64,000 bases of DNA. Source: Gimesia algae. Lineage in GTDB: Bacteria > Planctomycetota > Planctomycetia > Planctomycetales > Planctomycetaceae. Made by a program: the position numbers and the translations under genes. The notes below the pieces were generated by a model. That model was given only the letters and a program-made list of their open reading frames with translations, was not told the origin of the DNA and searched no databases. The stretch is from positions 3,714,369 through 3,778,368 of the forward strand of contig NZ_CP036343.1 of assembly GCF_007746795.1 (NCBI RefSeq), given 5' to 3'. Shown here piece by piece: positions 47,378-55,479 of the stretch (position 1 is its first letter; every line of letters begins with the position of its first letter).

Positions 47378-47434
47378 GTGGGTTTCCTACCCAATTGATC
47401 TTTGATAACTAGTTGATTGTGGGTTATCCGCCCA
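47378..47434 (+). promoter_or_regulatory. Twin imperfect palindromes upstream of mraZ
   Basis: GTGGGTTTCCTACCCA (47378-47393) and GTGGGTTATCCGCCCA (47419-47434) are two copies of one 16-base TGGG...CCCA motif. MraZ in other bacteria binds TGGGN-type sequences in its own promoter, so these are likely autoregulatory sites. The motif shape here is inverted rather than the direct repeats of E. coli. Confidence 0.55.
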
Positions 47435-47503
47435 GTACAATGTCGAACAGCTTCGGAATCGCTGAGAGTTGATACACACATCCCCCCCTCGGACTGGCTG
47501 GCT

Positions 47504-47986
47504 ATGAGCAGTGAAACATTTATTACGGGAGAGACAAAGCGAACGGTCGACGACCGCTTTCGCATTTCGCTTCCCGCAGAAATGGCTCAGGCAATTACTG
47601 ACGATTCGGGGGAAACGATGTTAACCAAGGAGCGAGCAGGATGTCTCAGTCTCTGGAAAGCCGCCGACTGGCAGAACAGACAACAGCAGGGTGTGGATCT
47701 GATTAAACAGAAAATTCAGTCACACCGCCTGGAGAACCGCTGGGACGAAGTGCAACGCCTGGGACGATTACTGTCCACCAGAAATCGCACCATTCAGTTA
47801 GCAAATCGCTCTCGCTGCACGATCCCGGAAGGCTTTCGCGAGTTTCTGGGAGTTCAGCCCAATCAGGATGTCATGATCGTCGGCGCAGTGATCTGCGTGG
47901 AAATCTGGAACCTGGAAGCCTGGCAAAATCTACTGGAACAGGACATGCCCGAGTTTGGCACCCTCTTCAAAGATTTATCCGGTTAA
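47504..47986 (+). CDS. mraZ: MraZ family transcriptional regulator
   Basis: 160 residues with two AbrB/SpoVT-type halves. The first is [18 protein letters not shown]; the second is [19 protein letters not shown] with [19 protein letters not shown]. MraZ forms ring-shaped DNA-binding oligomers and controls the dcw cluster in most bacteria. Here rsmH, ftsL, ftsI and the mur genes are not adjacent; it stands alone and is followed by a terminator. Planctomycetes lack ftsZ, which fits the loss of cluster context. The start at 47504 has no strong ribosome-binding site. Confidence 0.85.
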   Translation: MSSETFITGETKRTVDDRFRISLPAEMAQAITDDSGETMLTKERAGCLSLWKAADWQNRQQQGVDLIKQKIQSHRLENRWDEVQRLGRLLSTRNRTIQLANRSRCTIPEGFREFLGVQPNQDVMIVGAVICVEIWNLEAWQNLLEQDMPEFGTLFKDLSG

Positions 47987-48154
47987 CACACAATCAAGTT
48001 ACAATACACATTGTACTACAGCGTCTTTGACTACAGGAGCGGGTTGCGACTCATTCAGTATCCCCATCACATCCGGTAACCCTAAAGGCTTATATTCCAT
48101 GGAAGGTCTTTTTGGCACGGATGCCGCTTTCTTCTCTTGAGTCAAATGCGTTTT

Positions 48155-48199
48155 CCCCATTCTCAATCTCAGGCAATTTTGAGAATGGGGATTTTTTTG
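48155..48199 (+). terminator. Rho-independent terminator after mraZ
   Basis: CCCCATTCTCAA pairs with TTGAGAATGGGG, followed by ATTTTTTTG. It lies about 170 bp past the mraZ stop, on the same strand. Confidence 0.85.
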
Positions 48200-48252
48200 C
48201 GCCGGTCACTTTTGAATGTCATCCTCCAACAGCAGCACTTTCAAGAGCAGTT

Positions 48253-48346
48253 TAGAGCGAATCATATTGAACTATAGCGTCCCTCAACCTATTCTACTTG
48301 GTCGAAATGGCCCTGGAGACGCTGCAGGAACACTGGACAAAGTCTA
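48253..48346 (+). repeat. 94-bp palindromic repeat, copy 4 (MITE-like, divergent)
   Basis: Starts TAGAGCGAATCATATTGAAC and ends GGACAAAGTCTA. It differs from copy 1 at around 15 positions but keeps the inner arms (GCGTCCC against GGAGACGC). Its last three bases are the stop codon of mutY read from the other strand. Confidence 0.8.
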
Positions 48347-49570
48347 TACCCGCTCTGCCAGCAGCTTCGCAAACTTCCTGCCCGTCACCGACAGGGGAAA
48401 CGACTCCAGTTCATTGAGCGATACCCACTGATAAGCAGAATCAGTCTGCTGATGGTTAAGTTGAGGCGACTTTTTTTTCGCCGATCGCTGTTCCAGTTGC
48501 GCGACGAAACAGAGCAGTCGAATCTTATACCGGGTCACACTGTGTCTGATTTCAGTCATCAATTCCTGCAGGCTTGCTTCAATTCCGGCCTCTTCTTTCA
48601 GATAACTTTCGAGTCGGGGAATCACAGCCGGAGAAAGCCCCTCGGGAATCTCAACCCCCACATTCTGCTCTGCCGGGAATAACGCTTTTTGGCGATCCGC
48701 TTTTTTACGACTGGCAGCGGGATGCGGACTCCCATTCATTTCTTCAAGCGTCAGCCGTGGAAAGTCCCACAGCCCGGCCCAGCGTTCTCCCGCTGTTCGC
48801 TGCCGAATCATCACCTGTCTTCCGGAAAAAACAGCGATACTCACATCGGTCAGTGGTGTAATTTCCGGCCTTGCTTTCGGCACCGGAATCAGATGCTGCC
48901 GCTGACGCAGAAATGCTTCACAGCCCGCACTGACTGGACACGTTTCACAGTCCGGATTCTGAGGCGTACACACCAGGCTCCCCAGGTCCATCAATGCCTG
49001 ATTAAACTCTCCCGGTGACTTGCGGGGCAGAATCAGTTCTGCAAATTCCCAAAGCTGGTTCTGCCCCGACTTCGAACGGGGATCCTCTTCCAGACCGATC
49101 AAACGCGAATACAACCTTAACGTATTCGCCTCAACAATCGGGGCCCGCGTGTCATAGGCAAACGAACAAATGGCGCCCGCGGTATAACGACCAATTCCCG
49201 GCAGCTTCTGCAGCGCTTCCAAATCGCGAGGGAAGTTGCCATCCAGTTCACCGGCAATCAGTTTGGCCGCCTTGTGAATATTTCGCGCGCGGCTGTAATA
49301 GCCCAGCCCCTCCCAATGCTGCAGGACTTCACTCTCTTCCGCAGCCGCCAGGGTCTGCACATCGGGGAAGCGGGTCATAAACCGTTTAAAGTAAGGAATG
49401 ACGGCAGCCACCACGGTCTGCTGCAGCATAATTTCGCTGATCCAGACTACATAAGGATCGTGCTGTCGCCGCCAGGGTAAATCTCGCTGATGCGATGCGT
49501 ACCATGACTGCAACTGTCGGCGAAACCTCTGCCGCCGACCTGCATCAAATAATTCACTGAGCTCAGACAT
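48344..49570 (-). CDS. mutY: A/G-specific adenine glycosylase
   Basis: 408 residues. It excises adenine mispaired with 8-oxoguanine. Motifs are SEIMLQQTVVAAVIPYF with the catalytic Glu, the helix-hairpin-helix LPGIGRYTAGA, the 4Fe-4S loop (C in VCTPQNPDC-ETC-PVSAGC), and a C-terminal NUDIX-like 8-oxoG domain. The residue aligned with the catalytic Asp138 of E. coli (LDGNVKR) is Glu147 here (VEANTLR). The stop TAG comes from repeat copy 4. Confidence 0.93.
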   Translation of the reverse strand: MSELSELFDAGRRQRFRRQLQSWYASHQRDLPWRRQHDPYVVWISEIMLQQTVVAAVIPYFKRFMTRFPDVQTLAAAEESEVLQHWEGLGYYSRARNIHKAAKLIAGELDGNFPRDLEALQKLPGIGRYTAGAICSFAYDTRAPIVEANTLRLYSRLIGLEEDPRSKSGQNQLWEFAELILPRKSPGEFNQALMDLGSLVCTPQNPDCETCPVSAGCEAFLRQRQHLIPVPKARPEITPLTDVSIAVFSGRQVMIRQRTAGERWAGLWDFPRLTLEEMNGSPHPAASRKKADRQKALFPAEQNVGVEIPEGLSPAVIPRLESYLKEEAGIEASLQELMTEIRHSVTRYKIRLLCFVAQLEQRSAKKKSPQLNHQQTDSAYQWVSLNELESFPLSVTGRKFAKLLAERV

Positions 49571-49624
49571 CGAATTCCATTAAATGTAGACGCCACTCTC
49601 AATGCATTTAACAGAAACCCAAGC

Positions 49625-50731
49625 CTATTGTGGCGATGCATAACGATGCGTAGGCACAGGTCTCCCCGGACGGAAACTCTGTGTCTGGCGAAACTCCAGC
49701 TTCGCATTCAACGCCTGAGCACAATTCTGCAGCACCTGCATCACCTGCGCTGTCAAAGCTTCGGGATCGCAGGCTACGCGCGCGTTCACAATCAGATCCG
49801 CTTCCGTTACCGTACAATCAGATGATAACGACAATCGGGGTTCGCTGTCATTACTGACGAGATTCGCGACTCCAAAAAAACCTTCCCACAAGCCAATTGT
49901 TTTCAGATGCGCAGTTTCGACCGACTGTTCTTTGAACGAAGCCTGCAGTTGCGAAATGACATCCATCAGCAACTGGTCCAGCGAAAACGAATTCTCCGCA
50001 GAAATATGCACGCTGCTGTTCAACCAGCCCAGTTCTGCTTCCCCTTCCGCATAAATTTCGTAATCAATATCAAGGATCTTACTGCCGAAGTCGCCATCCT
50101 GCTCCAGAAATTCAACTAACGAATCAAAACCTTCCCCCGTGAGTGCGGACGTGCGCAACACAGGAGTTCCCGGAAACTGCTCATTTACCAGTGAAGTGAT
50201 TTCATCAACATCTTCAGCAGACAGCTCATCAATCCGGTTGATCAGAATCAGGTCTGCCTCTTCCAGCTGTTTCTTCAGGATGTATGCCGCCTTGGGAGAA
50301 AAACCGGACCCTTTGTCGTTTTTCAAAATTTTCAATCCATGGCTGGGTTTCATCAGCACCGCATACGGGTGAATGGAAAAATCCGCATCAAACAGTCGTT
50401 TGATCGGTTGAATCACAGTCGCCACCAGATCCGTACAACTGCCCACCGGCTCTGCGAGGATGACATCCGGCTTTTGCTGAGAACCCAGTTCTTCAATTGT
50501 CTCCATCAGTGCATTAAAATGGCAGCAGAAGCAGGCCCCGGCCACTTCTCCTACATGCAACCCCTGAGACCGCAGTGCGTTTGTATCCACCAGATCGGCT
50601 GCCTGATCGTTGGTGACCACCCCCACATTCAAACCCTGGTCGGCATAATATTTTGCCAGCCGTCCTAATGTTGTGGTTTTTCCTGCTCCTAAAAAACCAC
50701 CCACCATGATAAATTTGATTTGATGTGACAT
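49625..50731 (-). CDS. G3E (CobW/COG0523) family GTPase
   Basis: 368 residues. The P-loop is [15 protein letters not shown], the metal-binding CxCC is GACFCCHF, and the guanine-specificity motif is NRIDE. The family chaperones metals such as zinc, cobalt or nickel, using GTP. The start at 50731 (MSHQIKF) is preferred over 50767. It faces the aminotransferase gene divergently. The metal cannot be told. Confidence 0.88.
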   Translation of the reverse strand: MSHQIKFIMVGGFLGAGKTTTLGRLAKYYADQGLNVGVVTNDQAADLVDTNALRSQGLHVGEVAGACFCCHFNALMETIEELGSQQKPDVILAEPVGSCTDLVATVIQPIKRLFDADFSIHPYAVLMKPSHGLKILKNDKGSGFSPKAAYILKKQLEEADLILINRIDELSAEDVDEITSLVNEQFPGTPVLRTSALTGEGFDSLVEFLEQDGDFGSKILDIDYEIYAEGEAELGWLNSSVHISAENSFSLDQLLMDVISQLQASFKEQSVETAHLKTIGLWEGFFGVANLVSNDSEPRLSLSSDCTVTEADLIVNARVACDPEALTAQVMQVLQNCAQALNAKLEFRQTQSFRPGRPVPTHRYASPQ

Positions 50732-50908
50732 AATATGACTCACTTTAATATTAAAGTTGCTATACACACAAGAAGCTTTTCAGGCTGAGTCGGTCACCAT
50801 CCGACGAGCCCGCACTACTTTTATTTTAATCTAACGTTCTTCAGAACAATACTATGTTCCCTACGAATTCCGATTTCGTAACTTATATTTGAATCGGTTC
50901 CAGCACCA

Positions 50909-52099
50909 ATGAACAGCCTGCTCTCAGAAAAACCTGCGATTCTCGGCGGAGACCCTGCTATTCCTGGCGGGCCTCCCGAATGGCCCTTCCCCGATATCGC
51001 CATCAATCGGGTACTGCAACAGGCACAACAGACGGGGGCATGGGGCAGGTATCATGGCCCGTGTGCCAAACAGTTGCAACAGAAACTGGCTGAACTGCAT
51101 CAGACAGAACAGGTCATTCTCTGCTCAAGCGGGACGGTAGCGGTTGAACTGGCTTTACGAGGTCTGGGGATCGGACCTGATGATGAAGTCATTCTTGCCG
51201 CCTATGACTTTGAGGGGAACTTTAAAAACATCGTGACGGTCGGTGCGACCCCCGTAATGATTGACGTTGATCCGCAGAATTTCAATCTCAACCTGAATCT
51301 ACTGGAACAGGCCATCACCGATTCTACGAAAGGCATCCTGGTCTCCCACCTGCATGGTGGTCTGGTCTCCATGCAGCGACTCACACGCATCGCGCATGAA
51401 CGCGGGATCCCTGTGATTGAAGATGCCTGCCAGGTCCCTGGCGCTGTCATTGAAGGCCAGATCGCAGGCAGTTGGGGCGACATCAGTATTCTCAGCTTTG
51501 GAGGCAGCAAGCTGCTCACAGCGGGGCGAGGGGGGGCGATCCTGACACGTTCTCCGCAAATTGCGCAACGCATCCGCCTTTATTCACATCGTGGCAATGA
51601 AGCCTACCCGCTGACCGAGTTGCAGGCTGGCTTACTGCTGCCTCAACTGGAAACGCTTGATACACAGAATCAGATTCGTCAGAAACATGTGGACATTCTT
51701 CTCACACAGCTTGGTGATGATTCGGGACTGATCTCTTTCAGAAATCAGCAACTGTCTTCGCAGTCCGTCAGTACACCAGGCTATTACAAGCTGGGCTTCC
51801 TGTATCAACCTTCTCATTTTTCGGGACTGACACGCGATCTGTTCTGTCAGGCCATGCAGGCGGAAGGGATCGCAGTCTACCCGGGATTCAGGGCACTCCA
51901 CGCGATCCACAGCCGACGTCGCTTTCGCCAGACCACCGAGCTACCTGTAGCGACAGAATGCGACCGGAACCTGGTAGTGCTGCACCATCCTGTCCTGTTG
52001 ACAGGCGCGAGCCACATGGCTGCTATTGCAGGGGCCGTGTTTCGCATCGCCCAACATGCGGATCGAATTCTCAGCCTCTCTGCCAGCGATCAGCTGTAA
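50909..52099 (+). CDS. DegT/DnrJ/EryC1/StrS aminotransferase
   Basis: 396 residues of the sugar aminotransferase family (PLP-dependent). CSSGTVAVELALRGLGIGPDDEVI, the EDACQVPGA region, and the PLP Lys in LSFGGSKLLTAGRGG are diagnostic. It adds an amino group to a keto-sugar nucleotide, for surface sugars. It stands alone between a G3E GTPase and tRNA-Glu. It could provide the amino step partner for the Gfo/Idh oxidoreductase, but is 15 kb away. Confidence 0.9.
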   Translation: MNSLLSEKPAILGGDPAIPGGPPEWPFPDIAINRVLQQAQQTGAWGRYHGPCAKQLQQKLAELHQTEQVILCSSGTVAVELALRGLGIGPDDEVILAAYDFEGNFKNIVTVGATPVMIDVDPQNFNLNLNLLEQAITDSTKGILVSHLHGGLVSMQRLTRIAHERGIPVIEDACQVPGAVIEGQIAGSWGDISILSFGGSKLLTAGRGGAILTRSPQIAQRIRLYSHRGNEAYPLTELQAGLLLPQLETLDTQNQIRQKHVDILLTQLGDDSGLISFRNQQLSSQSVSTPGYYKLGFLYQPSHFSGLTRDLFCQAMQAEGIAVYPGFRALHAIHSRRRFRQTTELPVATECDRNLVVLHHPVLLTGASHMAAIAGAVFRIAQHADRILSLSASDQL

Positions 52100-52129
52100 G
52101 CGACTCACATTCCTTTCGTATTGCCCTGT

Positions 52130-52169
52130 TCAAGACAGCAGAGCACCGGTCAAGACAGCAGAGCACCGG
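52130..52169. repeat. Two tandem copies of a 20-bp unit
   Basis: TCAAGACAGCAGAGCACCGG is repeated perfectly head to tail. It lies just before the tRNA-Glu terminator. Confidence 0.9.
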
Positions 52170-52182
52170 AAAGTGATAGACG

Positions 52183-52221
52183 TAAAAAAAGCAGCGACTA
52201 CCAAGGAAATTAGTCGCTGCT
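52183..52221 (-). terminator. tRNA-Glu terminator
   Basis: On the minus strand, AGCAGCGACTA pairs with TAGTCGCTGCT and is followed by seven T. It lies immediately after the tRNA 3' end. Confidence 0.9.
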
Positions 52222-52227
52222 TAAAAA

Positions 52228-52302
52228 TGACCCCAAGGGGATTTGAACCCCTGTTTTCGGGATGAAAACCCGATGTCCTGGGCCTAACTAGACGATGGGG
52301 CC
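52228..52302 (-). tRNA. tRNA-Glu (UUC anticodon)
   Basis: A 75-base cloverleaf on the minus strand. The acceptor stem GGCCCCA pairs with TGGGGTC, the anticodon stem is CGGG/CCCG with loop TTTTCAT (anticodon TTC), and the T arm is AGGGGTTCAAATCCCCT. The discriminator base is A; CCA is not encoded. Confidence 0.97.
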
Positions 52303-52484
52303 ATCGAGAAATGTAATCTAAGCTTTCCATCGGATAAGTCAAGCGGACGGCGTTAATAGAATTCAGGATCTCTGAAAAAAACTCTTAATTCATCTACCTG
52401 GACCGATTTCCGCTGAATTTGAACCGATAAAAAAAGCCGCTGTGAAGCGGCATGTTAGTATTCATAGATGCACAGAAAAAGAGA

Positions 52485-52718
52485 TTACTGCAGCAACTCT
52501 GAAGCATCGCTCTTTGTTTCAGGAACCGAATTCGGTTCTTGCGGCACAGAATTCTGCTCGTTCTGAATGGCGTCATAGACTTCACTACGATGAATGGGGA
52601 CTTCTCGAGGTGCCTCGATCCCCAGGCGGACTTTATCACCGCGTATCTCGACGATCGTGATGACGATGTTCTCGTCAATCACGATTTTCTCATTCTTCTT
52701 TCGGGATAACACTAACAT
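52485..52718 (-). CDS. csrA: Carbon storage regulator CsrA
   Basis: 77 residues. It starts [14 protein letters not shown], with the conserved [22 protein letters not shown] core and a Gln/Ser/Pro-rich tail. It binds GGA motifs in mRNA leaders to block or stabilise translation. GAGAG precedes the ATG. Its own leader contains a duplicated segment with several GGA motifs, suggesting autoregulation. Confidence 0.96.
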   Translation of the reverse strand: MLVLSRKKNEKIVIDENIVITIVEIRGDKVRLGIEAPREVPIHRSEVYDAIQNEQNSVPQEPNSVPETKSDASELLQ

Positions 52719-52812
52719 GCCATTGTTCTCTCTCAGGATACATAAAGCATCCTACGTAAATCCTGACGTGATGCTTACAGTTAGGATCCTGACGTGATGC
52801 TTACAGTTAGGA
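52719..52812 (-). promoter_or_regulatory. csrA leader with 26-bp tandem duplication and GGA motifs
   Basis: Two perfect copies of a 26-bp unit lie head to tail (52761-52786 and 52787-52812). Read in the csrA direction, the leader has CAGGAT twice and GTAGGATGC near the ATG, all GGA motifs of the type CsrA binds. This is compatible with negative autoregulation. The exact transcription start is unknown. Confidence 0.6.
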
Positions 52813-53275
52813 CTGACACCACTACGATCTATCAGTGAAAATACTAATGATCTATTAACGTACAGATTTTACATGTCCACATTTAGAGCGTCAAGAGGCT
52901 GGCGCAATGCACCAACTCACTGATACCCTAAACGGGCTCAAAGAGAATCAGCTGATTAGCATCTGAGGTATTACACTGCAATCGCAAGATATAACTCAAG
53001 AAAGACTTACGACAAACTGTACATTCACAGTCCATGCAGAATCACTCTTTACAAAAAACGCCTAAAATTCAAATAAATTTTGTTATTTTAGAGTTTAAGA
53101 CCTGAAATCCGACCATACATGAGAAAAGTCAAGTAAGTTCAGAACAGGTTGTGACAAGTGAGTGAGGCACTGAAACGGGAACGCGAGTGACCGACAAACC
53201 TACGAGATGCAGCACCTGAATCAGGAGCTGCACCTTTGAGGTTGTAGGTATATCTCAGGAAAAGCGATGGGGAGC
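52813..53275. other. Gene-free spacer between csrA and the HU gene
   Basis: About 460 bp with no coding frame. The end near HU contains a long hairpin (53200-53250, CCTACGAGATGCAGC with GCTGCACC...GTAGG), likely ending HU transcription, though without a T tract. The csrA promoter should lie between 52830 and 53050. Confidence 0.5.
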
Positions 53276-53605
53276 TTAGACCATCTCTTTCAGTGCTTTG
53301 AGAGGTCGTACTTTGACGACGTTGCGAGCTGGCTTGGCAGCAACCTGCATCATTTCGCCCGGCTTGAATGGGTTGGGGCGAGTGGTTGCTTTGGTGGCAG
53401 GTTTACGCTGAACCTGAATCTTCAGAAGACCAGGCATGTTGAAAACACCAGGACCACGCTTGCCCAGATTTTTGGAAATCAGAGCGCTTAATTCATCCAG
53501 TACTGCGGTCACTTCTTTTTTGGTAAGTCCAGAACCTTCAGCCAGTGCATTGAGGATCTCTGTTTTGGTAAGTGGCTTATCTTTAGTCGTAGCCTTTGCT
53601 GCCAT
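53276..53605 (-). CDS. hup: HU/IHF family DNA-binding protein
   Basis: 109 residues. The HU core runs from TKTEILNALAEGSGLTKKEV through VFNMPGLLKIQVQRKPATKATTRPNPF to KPGEMMQVAAKPARNVVKVRP. The Pro of the DNA-intercalating arm is in the RPNPF region. It has a short Lys-rich N-terminal lead. AGGAG precedes the ATG. It compacts and bends chromosomal DNA. Confidence 0.93.
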   Translation of the reverse strand: MAAKATTKDKPLTKTEILNALAEGSGLTKKEVTAVLDELSALISKNLGKRGPGVFNMPGLLKIQVQRKPATKATTRPNPFKPGEMMQVAAKPARNVVKVRPLKALKEMV

Positions 53606-54026
53606 CGTGAACTCCTGATTCTGGAATTTGAAAATGAAAGAAGTGGATTTTCACTTCGTCATAATGAGTTGCCAATTTGTTTTCAGACTTGGATTCAAGA
53701 GCAAACACTCTCCAAGCCAAGCGTAAGTAAAGTAATCTTAATTCCAAAAGTCAATGTATTTGCCCTGTTTTTCAGGACTTTTTGCTATTTCCTTCGAAAT
53801 AAAAACATTTGCCGTGTTAATTATTAGCGGCTGTGGGATAATGAATAGCATGCTTTTATCACAAGATCATTGAATTTAATTACGGACTTCTATTGACGAA
53901 TTACAACTGATTAACTCAACGCATTTGATACCAGGACAGTCTCTGCAAACTTAACTTTCTGCAGATCATTTCATATAGCAAACCCGCCCGATGAAATCGG
54001 GGACACTGAAATGGAGAGTTTCCACA
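53606..54026. other. Gene-free divergent spacer with HU promoter
   Basis: About 420 bp, AT-rich. A likely HU promoter on the minus strand is at 53726-53754. A second, unassigned promoter must serve the response regulator on the plus strand; ACGGACTTCTATTGAC near 53885 may carry part of it. Confidence 0.5.
53726..53754 (-). promoter_or_regulatory. HU gene promoter candidate
   Basis: TTGACT (53749-53754) and TTTACT (53726-53731) on the minus strand are spaced by 17 bp, about 120 bp upstream of the HU start. Confidence 0.45.
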
Positions 54027-54590
54027 ATGGCTATCAATGAAATTAGTTCAGAACTCACTTCATCTATCGTCAATCGAATCCTCGTTGTAGAAGACGAACA
54101 GGACACAGCGTTTTTCCTCAAAACACTGCTGGAAGAACACGCTTTTCATGCCACTGTCGCAAAAGACGGCGGACAGGCCCACTCTTCTTTCAGCATGCAC
54201 AAACCTGATTTTGTGATCCTGGATCTGATCATGCCCCAGGAAAGCGGGTTTGAAATCTGCGAACGCATGAAGCAGCAAGCAAGTGAAGTTCCCATCCTGA
54301 TCCTGACCGCCATCGACTCACCGGAATCACGTCAACTGGCAAATCGCGTTGGTGCAGATGGCTATCTTGTTAAACCGTTTGACATCGATGAACTGCTCGA
54401 ATTGATCAAAGAAATTTCAGACGATGTCTGGGAACACGCACACAGCGAACCAACTGCGAGTACTGCCGAAAAACATCTTCACTTTTTCTGCTCCTGTGGA
54501 AAAAGGATCAAGGTCAAAGTGAAACATCGCGGACGCACCCTGACCTGCCCTACCTGCAGCGAAGCACTGATCGTCCCTCTGCATGATTAA
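54027..54590 (+). CDS. Response regulator receiver fused to a zinc ribbon
   Basis: 187 residues. Residues about 20-140 are a REC domain with acidic pocket VEDEQD, phospho-acceptor Asp in ILDLIMP and the Lys in YLVKPF. Residues 150-187 have CSCGKRIKVKVKHRGRTLTCPTC, a four-Cys zinc ribbon. No DNA-binding helix-turn-helix is present. The start at 54027 has GGAG about 9 bases upstream. It has no neighbouring histidine kinase, so the partner is unknown. The ribbon may mediate protein or nucleic-acid contact. Confidence 0.85.
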   Translation: MAINEISSELTSSIVNRILVVEDEQDTAFFLKTLLEEHAFHATVAKDGGQAHSSFSMHKPDFVILDLIMPQESGFEICERMKQQASEVPILILTAIDSPESRQLANRVGADGYLVKPFDIDELLELIKEISDDVWEHAHSEPTASTAEKHLHFFCSCGKRIKVKVKHRGRTLTCPTCSEALIVPLHD

Positions 54591-54792
54591 TCAAATAACA
54601 CTGTTTTTCAGGAGTAAAAATCACTTCTGTTTCTGATAGCCAATTTACATATCCAGTTTTTCATCTTGCGCGATCCATGAAAACTGATACCGCCAAATCA
54701 GCCCTTACCTGCCATTCAGCCAGGCTTGAACGCCTGACGTTATTCAGAGTTTATATCTCCGAGTTCACTTACTCACTTAAGGGCCATAGAGT

Positions 54793-55371
54793 ATGACAAA
54801 ATTCATTATCCAATCGGGAAAGTACAAGGGAAAAACCCTGAAACTGCCGGAAAGAAAAATCACTATCGGACGGGAACTCGACTGCGATGTCCGCGTTACA
54901 GATCCGGATGTCAGCCGCAGACACTGCGAACTCCAGATCCGTGACGGACAGCTTTTTGTAGTCGATCTGAACAGTCAGAATGGCACATTCGTGAATGACA
55001 AACCTGTGCAGACAGAAAGCCCGCTGCATCCCGGGGACCACCTGCGCATCGGCCCGATGCTGTTTGAATTGGCGCCCCACCGAAAAGCAATTGCCAAACC
55101 AACTAATCTCAGCCCTGATAAATCGGCGCCCCTGTCTGATGATGAAATCTCGACCTGGCTTTCTGAAGAGTCTGGCGAAACGGAAACGGCCTCTGGGGAC
55201 ACCACCATTATTCACGCTTCACAGCTGCCTCCCCCAGATGCTGCAACTGCAAAACCTGCTACCACTGTTTACCGGGAAAAAAAAGAATTCCACTCCATCG
55301 CTGAGGAAGCCGCAGAGATTATCAAAAAACACTGGGAACGGATCGCCCGGGAACAGCAGGAAAAGCACTGA
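54793..55371 (+). CDS. FHA-domain protein
   Basis: 192 residues. Residues 1-90 are a forkhead-associated domain (ITIGRELDCDVRVTDPDVSRRHCEL ... VVDLNSQNGTFVNDKPV). The rest is acidic and then basic and helical. FHA domains bind phosphothreonine peptides, so it likely serves a Ser/Thr kinase pathway. AGGG lies 8 bases before the ATG. It is followed by rsmD at 108 bp. Confidence 0.92.
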   Translation: MTKFIIQSGKYKGKTLKLPERKITIGRELDCDVRVTDPDVSRRHCELQIRDGQLFVVDLNSQNGTFVNDKPVQTESPLHPGDHLRIGPMLFELAPHRKAIAKPTNLSPDKSAPLSDDEISTWLSEESGETETASGDTTIIHASQLPPPDAATAKPATTVYREKKEFHSIAEEAAEIIKKHWERIAREQQEKH

Positions 55372-55479
55372 TCCTTCTCATTCCTTAACAGCCTCTATAC
55401 AATCGCCGAATAAAAGCAAATTGATTACTCGTGTGCGCCCCATAATGGTTCACACCCGTTCTATTGAAATGGCATTACA

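Larger units (their letters stand above)
46534..47503. other. 970-bp gene-free region with several hairpins
   Basis: No coding frame holds up. It contains a strong long hairpin at 46582-46622 (GCCCGGCGGACTCTGAAA against TTTCAGAGCCTCCGCCAGGC), a 6-bp inverted repeat at 47052-47068 (TTAGCA...TGCTAA) and the mraZ regulatory repeats near 47378-47434. The composition differs from neighbouring genes. It might hold a non-coding RNA gene, but I recognise none. Confidence 0.55.

Noticed and set aside
11667..48346. Reading the five palindromic repeats as simple rho-independent terminators
   Set aside because: They lack T runs, share a conserved loop and both ends over 94 bp, and two sit next to separate true terminators. 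A dispersed mobile repeat explains them better, though some may also terminate transcription.
52130..52812. CRISPR-like short repeats near tRNA-Glu and csrA
   Set aside because: Only two copies each, directly tandem with no spacers, and no cas genes in the window.
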